8,320 nt of DNA from positions 1-8,320 of the forward strand of contig JAGGUH010000021.1 of assembly GCA_021158645.1 (NCBI GenBank). Direction: 5' to 3'. Below are positions 1 through 5,378 of the stretch, one piece after another. Numbering within the stretch: the stretch's first letter is position 1; every line of letters begins with the position of its first letter. The stretch comes from a bacterium (GTDB lineage: Bacteria; Patescibacteriota; Minisyncoccia; UBA6257; JAGGUH01). Made by a program: the position numbers and the translations under genes. The notes under the pieces were generated by a model that was not told the origin of the DNA, searched no databases, and worked only from the letters and a program-made list of their open reading frames with translations.

Positions 1-34
1 AAAAAGTCAAAAATAATAATTTTTAGGATTATTA

Positions 35-81
35 ATATTCCAACATTCTGCAGAATGTTGGAATATCAAAATGTTGGAATA
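35..81. repeat. Three-copy 12-bp site forming a 32-bp palindrome plus half-site
   Basis: The 12-mer AATGTTGGAATA occurs at 54-65 and again at 70-81 in direct orientation (16-bp period), and its exact complement TATTCCAACATT lies at 36-47. The first two arms are part of a perfect 32-bp palindrome at 35-66 centred on CTGCAG. An uninterrupted dyad with an added direct copy is typical of an operator bound by a dimeric regulator, with the extra half-site allowing cooperative binding. An RNA hairpin is possible but there is no loop and no U-tract. The repeat geometry is read directly; the regulatory role is inferred. Confidence 0.75.
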
Positions 82-112
82 CTAAAAAATGCTAAATGTT
101 TTATTTGACTTT

Positions 113-131
113 GAGATAGAATTTCTATCTC
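113..131. repeat. Perfect 19-bp palindrome, possible second operator
   Basis: GAGATAGAA and TTCTATCTC flank a single central T, giving nine perfectly paired positions. As RNA this could not close without losing pairs at the centre, so a DNA-binding site for a dimeric protein is the likelier reading. It follows a TTGACT hexamer (105-110) that could be a -35 element, but no good -10 lies at the right distance. Its sequence is unrelated to the array at 35-81, so if functional it would serve a different regulator. Confidence 0.5.
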
Positions 132-265
132 CTTAATTCTCCCTTAACCTTCTTATTCTTCATTTAATTAGCCAATAAATTTCTTTAAGGTACACTATAT
201 AACCGAAGAGTTCTAATTTTTGTTGGCATTATAAATCTTTTGTTTATGGTTTTGTTAAAACAAGT

Positions 266-293
266 TTGAAAATTTAAAAAGGAGGTGTATAAT
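266..293 (+). promoter_or_regulatory. Candidate sigma70-type promoter at the thyX start
   Basis: TTGAAA (266-271) and a perfect TATAAT (288-293) are separated by 16 bp. The -10 overlaps the first ATG of thyX (292), so a transcript from here would begin near 299-301, where a second in-frame ATG lies. The stretch closely resembles the scpA promoter at 1706-1734: both read TTTGAAAATT, then an A-run, a G-rich patch and TATAAT. This similarity supports real promoter function. It conflicts with the use of the ribosome-binding site at 280-287, which would need a promoter further upstream. Confidence 0.5.
280..287 (+). promoter_or_regulatory. Consensus Shine-Dalgarno for thyX
   Basis: AGGAGGTG ends 4 bp before the ATG at 292 (6 bp from AGGAGG), ideal spacing for that start. 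It is the only strong Shine-Dalgarno in front of any gene in the window and it decides in favour of 292 over the in-frame ATG at 301. The same bases also fall in the spacer of a promoter-like sequence, so its match could be partly fortuitous. Confidence 0.6.
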
Positions 294-1644
294 GACAAAA
301 ATGAAAGTAAAATTAATTGGTTGGACAAACAAAAAACCTTTGGAAACAACTTCTTTTGCGGCTCGAACCTGTTATGCTTCTGAGATTCCTAAATGGGGAA
401 AACTATTAGATGTGGAAAATATTTTATGGAAAAGCGGTCATCATACTACTTTGGAACATTTTTTTGTAAGTTTCTTAATCGATGGAATTGCTGTAGGAGA
501 TGTAACCTTGGGATTACATTTAGTTCATCCATTTTACAACACCAGCCAGCGCTCGGGTAGATATTCAGCAAAAATGTTCTGGAATCCAAGATGGAAAGAA
601 ATTGAAGATTATATTTCTAATTTCTGGCCAGAAATAAAGAAAGAAGATAGAAAAGAAATAATAAATTATATTAGAAAAGGTGTGAATTTATTTCAAGAAA
701 ACCATTCAAAAATTACAGAACTGGCTCGAAAATTCCTCAAAGAAGAAAGGCCCTTTATTTCCCAAAAGAATTTGGAAAAAAATGCGCCTAAAATTGCTCA
801 AGAACAAGTACGAATGTTTATTCCGATAGTCTTTCCCACGGCTCTGGTATATACAATAAATCTAGTAAGTTTAGCGGCTTTACAAAGAGTTGCTTGGACT
901 CCATCGATGCGGGTAGTAGTAAGAGAAATGATAAAACTTGTCTTAAAAAAATTTCCAGAATTAAAATTTGTTTATCAGTGGAACGAAGAAAGAAATCAGG
1001 ATTGGTCGCCAAAATTAATCGCTGGAAAGAAAAAAATTTTAAAAGAGCCAAAACTAAAACTTCTTAAAGTAAATAAATTAACTGAAGTTAAATCTCCCAA
1101 AGAAAATGAAATCGGACCTTTAGATTTGCTTCATTTCTTGCCAGAAATGATGGAAAATCATTTTATAGAAATTGCAACTGAAATTGAAATCTCCTTGGCA
1201 ACGATGGGGCAAGATCAAAGGCATCGTACAATTCGCCGAAGCATGCCTGAATTTACGGGAAATTTCTATTTGCCACCGCTTTTAAAAGAAGCAAATTTAG
1301 AAAAGAAAGCAAAAGAAATTTTAGATAATTGGCTTTCTTTTAAAGGAAAAATACCTGATACTTTGTGGATGATTTTATCCCCATATGGCGCTATGGTTCG
1401 CTACAAAAAAATTGGTTCGCTAAATGCGATTATTCACGAGCAGTCAAAAAGATTATGCTGGAGGGCTCAAGAAGAAATATACTATCTAAGTTGCCTTCTA
1501 AGAGAAAAATTAAAAAAGAAAAGTCAGGATTTGTTAAAATTTTTAGAGCCACCCTGCGTAAATGGAAAATGTCCCGAGGGAGCCGGATATTGCGGTCGAG
1601 ATTTAAAGTTGGCTGATAGTGATTTTAGACGAAGAAAAGTATAA
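292..1644 (+). CDS. thyX: Long ThyX-type (FAD-dependent thymidylate synthase family) protein, two-lobed
   Basis: ThyX makes dTMP from dUMP with FAD, methylenetetrahydrofolate and NADPH. At 450 residues this is about twice the usual length and appears to hold two ThyX folds. The N-terminal lobe (about 5-230) keeps the family scaffold: AARTCYAS near 23-30, SGHHTTLEH at 48-56 and NTSQRSGRYS at 83-92, but HPF (79-81) stands where RHR is expected. The C-terminal lobe (about 275-410) keeps RHR at 310-312, and RLCWRAQEEI (387-396), which lines up with the RxxxxAQxEI segment carrying the dUMP-binding arginine of canonical ThyX. The tail has cysteines at 422, 427 and 434, possibly metal-binding. The start at 292 is chosen for its Shine-Dalgarno; the ATG at 301 (MKVKLIGW) is the alternative. 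A strong terminator follows. Family membership is secure; catalytic activity is inferred. Confidence 0.82.
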   Translation: MTKMKVKLIGWTNKKPLETTSFAARTCYASEIPKWGKLLDVENILWKSGHHTTLEHFFVSFLIDGIAVGDVTLGLHLVHPFYNTSQRSGRYSAKMFWNPRWKEIEDYISNFWPEIKKEDRKEIINYIRKGVNLFQENHSKITELARKFLKEERPFISQKNLEKNAPKIAQEQVRMFIPIVFPTALVYTINLVSLAALQRVAWTPSMRVVVREMIKLVLKKFPELKFVYQWNEERNQDWSPKLIAGKKKILKEPKLKLLKVNKLTEVKSPKENEIGPLDLLHFLPEMMENHFIEIATEIEISLATMGQDQRHRTIRRSMPEFTGNFYLPPLLKEANLEKKAKEILDNWLSFKGKIPDTLWMILSPYGAMVRYKKIGSLNAIIHEQSKRLCWRAQEEIYYLSCLLREKLKKKSQDLLKFLEPPCVNGKCPEGAGYCGRDLKLADSDFRRRKV

Positions 1645-1658
1645 AGTATGATATTTTT

Positions 1659-1687
1659 AACCGCGGCAAAACTGCCGCGGTTTTTTT
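1659..1687 (+). terminator. Intrinsic terminator after thyX
   Basis: AACCGCGGCA (1659-1668) pairs perfectly with TGCCGCGGTT (1673-1682) around the loop AAAC, and seven T residues run from 1681 to 1687. This GC-rich 10-bp stem stands out in very AT-rich DNA. It begins 14 bp after the thyX stop. Read on the minus strand, the stem is followed by A residues, so it acts only for + strand transcripts and would separate thyX from scpA. Confidence 0.95.
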
Positions 1688-1705
1688 AAATTATATAGAA
1701 AAAAT

Positions 1706-1734
1706 TTGAAAATTAAAAAAGAGTTGATTATAAT
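1706..1734 (+). promoter_or_regulatory. Near-consensus promoter of scpA, likely leaderless start
   Basis: TTGAAA (1706-1711), a 17-bp spacer and a perfect TATAAT (1729-1734) form a strong sigma70-type promoter just after the thyX terminator. Transcription should start about 7 bp beyond the -10, at 1741-1742, which is immediately in front of the scpA ATG at 1743. There is no room for a Shine-Dalgarno, so the mRNA is predicted to be leaderless. Confidence 0.8.
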
Positions 1735-1742
1735 TTTTCAAT

Positions 1743-2432
1743 ATGGAATATAAAGTTTCTTTAGAAAATTTTGAAGGACCACTTTTTGTTTTAATAAGTT
1801 TAATTGAAAAAAACAAGTTAGAAATTACTGAAATTAATTTGGCTAAAATCACTGGAGATTTCTTAGAATATATCAAAAGCCACCAAATTCCAGAAGAATT
1901 TCTTTTTGATTTTTTAATTGTTCTTTCAAGATTGCTGGTGCTTAAATCAAAAGCCCTGCTTCCAAAACAACAAGAAGAAGAGGAAGAAAATGATTTCAAA
2001 AAGGACCTTAAGCAATATAAAATTTTTTATGATTTATCAAAAAAATTAAAGGAAAAATTTCTGGAAAAAAGCATTCTTTTTTCAAGAGATCCATATTTTG
2101 GAAAAGAAAAAATAGGATTTTTTCCGGGAAATATCACTATCAACCACCTTCACAAAGCAATAAAAGAATTCTTTCTAGTTCAAGAAGAAAGCCATTATTT
2201 ATTTGAAAAAAAACTTAAATTAAAAAAAATTAATTTAAAAACTTCAATTGAAAAAATTTTCTCTATTCTTAAAAAATTAAAATCTATCACCTTTTCTCAA
2301 ATGATAGAAAAAAAATCCTTACCAGAAATCGTTTCTTATTTTTTAGCCCTTCTTCACCTTTTAGAACTAAATCAAATTGAAATTTCTCAAGAAAATCTTT
2401 TTGGAGAAATAAGAGTGATATTAAAAGAATAA
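1743..2432 (+). CDS. scpA: Segregation and condensation protein A (kleisin of the SMC complex)
   Basis: ScpA is the kleisin that bridges the two SMC ATPase heads and, with ScpB, loads and organises the chromosome. The N-terminal signature is clear: YKVSLENFEGPL at 3-14, then the helices binding the SMC neck, including FLFDFLIVLSRLLVLKSKALLP (53-74). A glutamate-rich linker (78-82) and a lysine-rich middle follow, and the C-terminal winged-helix region (about 165-229) ends in EIVSYFLALLHLLELNQ-like and GEIRVILKE segments that contact the SMC head. At 229 residues it is slightly short for the family. Its own promoter sits directly upstream. scpB, often next to scpA, is not here; the neighbour downstream is smpB on the opposite strand. 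There is no Shine-Dalgarno. Confidence 0.95.
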   Translation: MEYKVSLENFEGPLFVLISLIEKNKLEITEINLAKITGDFLEYIKSHQIPEEFLFDFLIVLSRLLVLKSKALLPKQQEEEEENDFKKDLKQYKIFYDLSKKLKEKFLEKSILFSRDPYFGKEKIGFFPGNITINHLHKAIKEFFLVQEESHYLFEKKLKLKKINLKTSIEKIFSILKKLKSITFSQMIEKKSLPEIVSYFLALLHLLELNQIEISQENLFGEIRVILKE

Positions 2433-2439
2433 AAAGTTT

Positions 2440-2895
2440 TCAAAAATTTGTAAGATTAAAATTTTTTATTTTTTTTAATTTTCTTTTTTCTTCTTTTTCT
2501 TTAACTTTTTCTCTCTTGTCATATTTTCTTAAAGGTTTCGCCAGAGCAAATTCTAACTTGATTAATCCTCTTTTTAAAAAAAAAGATAAGGGCAGAAGAA
2601 TTAACTTTTGAGTTTTCTTTTTTGATAAAATATAAATTATTTCTTTCTTTTTTAAAAGAAGTTTTCTTTCTCTTTGAGGATTATAATTTGTAGGCACATT
2701 TCTTTCCTGATAAGGAGAAATTGTCGCTCCAACTAAAAACGCCTCATTGTTTTTAATTGAGATATAAGAGCCCTTTAAAGAACCCTTTTTTAGTTTTAGT
2801 GCTTTTACTTCAAATCCTTTTAAAACAACCCCGGCAAAAAATTTTTCTAAAATCTCAAAATTTAATTTCGCTTTTTTATTTTCAACAAGTAACAT
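2440..2895 (-). CDS. smpB: SsrA-binding protein SmpB (trans-translation)
   Basis: SmpB carries tmRNA (SsrA) into stalled ribosomes so that unfinished proteins are tagged and the ribosome is freed. The OB-fold signature is present: AGVVLKGFEVKALK (21-34), the segment YISIKNNEAFLVGATISPY (44-62), and RERKLLLKKKEI (75-86). KYDKRE (124-129) leads into a very basic tail (about 130-151) that in the family lies in the empty mRNA channel. The near-invariant GKK before YDKR is replaced by PLR (121-123), a departure worth noting. It is the last gene of the minus-strand operon, 7 bp after proS. The tmRNA gene itself is not in the window. No terminator hairpin follows, and the stop lies 7 bp from that of the converging scpA. 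Confidence 0.95.
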   Translation of the reverse strand: MLLVENKKAKLNFEILEKFFAGVVLKGFEVKALKLKKGSLKGSYISIKNNEAFLVGATISPYQERNVPTNYNPQRERKLLLKKKEIIYILSKKKTQKLILLPLSFFLKRGLIKLEFALAKPLRKYDKREKVKEKEEKRKLKKIKNFNLTNF

Positions 2896-2902
2896 TTAAA
2901 AT

Positions 2903-4159
2903 TTAACTTTTCAAAATTCTTATTGCTTCCGATAGTGAAACAAGTTTTGGTTCTTTTTCTTTTCTTTTTCTAATTTCAACTTTATTTTTTTGAACCGTTT
3001 TTTTAGAAATTACAATTCTAAAAGGACAACCTATCAACTCATAATCAAAAAATTTTTCACCCGGAGAAATATCTCTCTGGTCAAGTAAAACTTCAATTTT
3101 TTCTTTTAAAAAAGTTTGATAACTTTTTTTTGAAAATTCTTCTATTCTTTTGTCAATTTTTCTTTCTCCAGATTTCAGGGTAATTAAATGAACTAAAAAT
3201 GGAGCAATCTCTTTGGGCCAAATAATCCCTTGTTTATCACAAGAAACCTCAACTACAGCCCCCATCAACCTTCCAACTCCAATTCCATAGCAAGCCATCC
3301 AAACAAATTTTTCTTTTTGATCTCGATCAATAAATTTAATATCAAACATTTCAGAAAACTTAGTCCCTAATTTAAAGATATTCCCAACCTCAATAGTTTT
3401 TACCATTTTTAATTTTTCCTTTTTGCATTTAGGACAAACTTGATTTTCTTTTAGAGAAGAAATTTCAAAATTTTGAGCAAAATTACAATTTTTGCAAAAA
3501 ATTACTTTATCCTCTCCGGCTTCAGTTCTTACCATAAATTCATGAGAATATTCCTTCGAAAAAGCGCCACCAGATGCTTCACAAACTAATACCTTCAAAC
3601 CACATCTTTTAAAAATTCTTAAATAAGAATTTTTTACTTTCTGGTAAAACTTCTCCATATCATCTTTATCTGAATGGAAACTATAAAGATCTTTCATAAT
3701 AAATTCTCTAGTTCTTAAAAGCCCTGATTTAGCCCTAGGTTCATCTCTAAATTTTGTCTGAATTTGATATAAAGAAAAAGGCAAGTCCCTAAAAGATTTA
3801 ATAAAAACTTTTCCCACCATACTAATAATTTCCTCATGGGTCGGTCCCAAAAGAAATTCTCTTTTTGAACTATCATAAAGCCGATATAAAATATCTTTCA
3901 TTGAATCAATTCTTTCTTTTTTCCATAAAGAAACTGGTTGAAGGGCTGAAAGAAAAATCTCTCTGGCTCCAAGACGATTCATCTCTTCTCTTATAATTCT
4001 TTCAATTTTTTGATGAACTCGCCACCCAAGAGGTAAAAACAAATAAATACCTGAAGCAAGTTTTTCAATAAAACCTCCCTTGATTAAAAGTTTTGCATTG
4101 ATTGCAGTTTCATCCTTCGGGGCTTCCTTTTTTGTTTTGAGAAAAACATTATTATTCAT
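2903..4159 (-). CDS. proS: Prolyl-tRNA synthetase, short form without INS editing domain
   Basis: This class II synthetase attaches proline to tRNA-Pro. Motif 1 spans about 29-75 (KLASGIYLFLPLGWRV at 33-48), GPTHEE is at 105-110, motif 2 is FRDEPRAKSGLLRTREF (137-153), and motif 3 contains GIGVGRL (292-298). The anticodon-binding domain covers about 318-418. At 418 residues it is roughly 150 shorter than standard bacterial ProRS (about 570): the INS domain that edits Ala-tRNA-Pro, normally between motifs 2 and 3, is absent. That space instead holds a short segment with CKNC (222-225) and CPKC (242-245), a likely zinc knuckle, before TIEVGNIFKLGTKFSE. Proofreading would need a free-standing factor elsewhere. 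The gene sits 7 bp after rpoD and 7 bp before smpB, so it is co-transcribed with both; no Shine-Dalgarno is visible. Confidence 0.95.
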   Translation of the reverse strand: MNNNVFLKTKKEAPKDETAINAKLLIKGGFIEKLASGIYLFLPLGWRVHQKIERIIREEMNRLGAREIFLSALQPVSLWKKERIDSMKDILYRLYDSSKREFLLGPTHEEIISMVGKVFIKSFRDLPFSLYQIQTKFRDEPRAKSGLLRTREFIMKDLYSFHSDKDDMEKFYQKVKNSYLRIFKRCGLKVLVCEASGGAFSKEYSHEFMVRTEAGEDKVIFCKNCNFAQNFEISSLKENQVCPKCKKEKLKMVKTIEVGNIFKLGTKFSEMFDIKFIDRDQKEKFVWMACYGIGVGRLMGAVVEVSCDKQGIIWPKEIAPFLVHLITLKSGERKIDKRIEEFSKKSYQTFLKEKIEVLLDQRDISPGEKFFDYELIGCPFRIVISKKTVQKNKVEIRKRKEKEPKLVSLSEAIRILKS

Positions 4160-4166
4160 AGAAATT

Positions 4167-5378
4167 TTAATATTCTGTTAATTTTCCAAGAGATTTATGA
4201 CTCTTGATTTTTTCCAACGCTTTTGCTTCAATTTGACGAATCCTTTCTCGAGTAACGCCAAAAGCCTCGCCTACTTCTTCTAAAGTATGAGTTATTCCAT
4301 CTTCAAGCCCAAACCTCATAATTAAAATTTTTCTTTCTCTTTCGGTTAAAGAATCTAAAATTTCTTTAATATGTTCTCTTAAAACTTTTCTTGCCGCAAT
4401 TTGATCTGGGGTTAAATTTTTGGCATCTTTTACGAAATCACCAATTGTTGTCTCACGATCACTGCCAATAATTGGAGTTTCTAAAGAAATTGTTTCTTGA
4501 GCAATTCTTTGAAGAATTTTTACTTTTTCAATTTCAAGCCCCATTTCAGTGGCAATTTCTTCAATTAATGGTTCTCGGGTTAATTCCTCCTGAAGTTCTC
4601 TTTTTGTTTGAGTATATTTTGCTAAAAGTTCTACCATATGAACCGGAATCCTAATAGTTCGAGAATAATCTGCCAAAGCCCGAGTAATTGCCTGCCTTAT
4701 CCACCAAGTAGCATAAGTTGAAAACTTAAACCCTTTTTTCCAATCAAATTTTTCAACCGCCTTTGCTAATCCAATATTTCCTTCTTGAATTAAATCCATA
4801 AACGACAAATTCCGAGAACGACCAATGTATCTTTTGGCAATTGAAACCACTAACCTTAAATTTCCTTCCATCATTCTCCTTTTAGCGCTTTCATCTCCTT
4901 TTTCAATTAAACGAGATAAATTTTTTTCTTCTTCGGCAGTAAGTAATGGAATTTCGCTTATTTTTCGTAAATAAATTTGAATAGCATCAGTAAGTTCCTC
5001 TTCTGGTAAAGAAGTCAAAACTTCTTCTAAATCTTTTTGGAATGTTTTCTTGTCAGTAATCTCTAAATATTCTTTTGACCTTACAATTTTAATTCCTCTC
5101 TGATAACATAAATCAAACAATTTCTCAAGCAAACCCCAATCCTCCTCAATTCTTGGAAAATAAGCCAAAATCTCAGTTTCGGTAACAAAACCCTTTGTTC
5201 GTCCTTTTCTTAATAACTCATCTAAATATTTTTCTTTTAAATCTGCTTCTAATTTTTGAAATTTATCTTTCTTCTTTTTTCTTATAACTTTTATTTTTTT
5301 TAATTTTGAACTGGCTCTTTTTTTTGAACCTTTTTTTTTCTCTTTTTTTATTTTTTTCTTTTTAGTCGAATTTCTCAT
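4167..5378 (-). CDS. rpoD: Principal RNA polymerase sigma factor (sigma70/RpoD)
   Basis: This is the vegetative sigma factor, directing RNA polymerase to -35/-10 promoters. After a strongly basic tail (20 lysines in the first 40 residues) comes a region-1.1-like domain (about 42-105), then region 1.2 (131-163), region 2 with the core-binding DLIQEGNIGLAKAVEKF (195-211) and the -10-reading YATWWIRQAITRALADYSR (222-240), region 3 (about 250-325) and region 4, whose helix-turn-helix THTLEEVGEAFGVTRERIRQ (363-382) reads the -35 element. This fits the TTGAAA/TATAAT promoters in the window. The 403-residue length suits a primary sigma without the large non-conserved insert. Its ATG overlaps the ychF stop (ATGA, 5375-5378), so translation is probably coupled. 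proS follows after 7 bp. Confidence 0.96.
   Translation of the reverse strand: MRNSTKKKKIKKEKKKGSKKRASSKLKKIKVIRKKKKDKFQKLEADLKEKYLDELLRKGRTKGFVTETEILAYFPRIEEDWGLLEKLFDLCYQRGIKIVRSKEYLEITDKKTFQKDLEEVLTSLPEEELTDAIQIYLRKISEIPLLTAEEEKNLSRLIEKGDESAKRRMMEGNLRLVVSIAKRYIGRSRNLSFMDLIQEGNIGLAKAVEKFDWKKGFKFSTYATWWIRQAITRALADYSRTIRIPVHMVELLAKYTQTKRELQEELTREPLIEEIATEMGLEIEKVKILQRIAQETISLETPIIGSDRETTIGDFVKDAKNLTPDQIAARKVLREHIKEILDSLTERERKILIMRFGLEDGITHTLEEVGEAFGVTRERIRQIEAKALEKIKSHKSLGKLTEY

Larger units (their letters stand above)
1..291. other. Intergenic region upstream of thyX, regulatory-looking
   Basis: I see no supportable gene in this stretch. It holds a perfect 32-bp palindrome plus a third half-site (35-81), a second perfect palindrome (113-131), a pyrimidine-rich strand between about 123 and 163, and a promoter-like pair running into the thyX start (266-293). 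There is no T-tract after the palindromes, so they do not read as intrinsic terminators. The only short reading frame close to thyX (246-269, seven codons) has no supporting signal. The region is probably the control region of thyX, possibly with the end of whatever lies left of the window. Confidence 0.6.

Noticed and set aside
35..66. Palindrome as an intrinsic terminator of an upstream gene
   Set aside because: No loop and no T-tract on either side.
105..133. TTGACT as the -35 of a promoter for thyX
   Set aside because: No acceptable -10 at 16-18 bp; the distance is occupied by a palindrome and a pyrimidine-rich strand.
246..269. Seven-codon frame upstream of thyX as a regulatory leader peptide
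   Set aside because: No ribosome-binding site, no run of a single amino acid, and no attenuator hairpin between it and thyX.
818..1051. Open frame on the minus strand inside thyX
   Set aside because: Fully antisense to a strong family match; no recognisable domain and no start signals.
1365..1616. Second open frame overlapping the thyX 3' end
   Set aside because: Arg/Lys-rich shadow of the thyX reading in another frame, without family features.
1691..1999. Minus-strand open frame across the scpA promoter and start
   Set aside because: Antisense to scpA, low-complexity serine-rich translation, and it would cover a near-consensus promoter.
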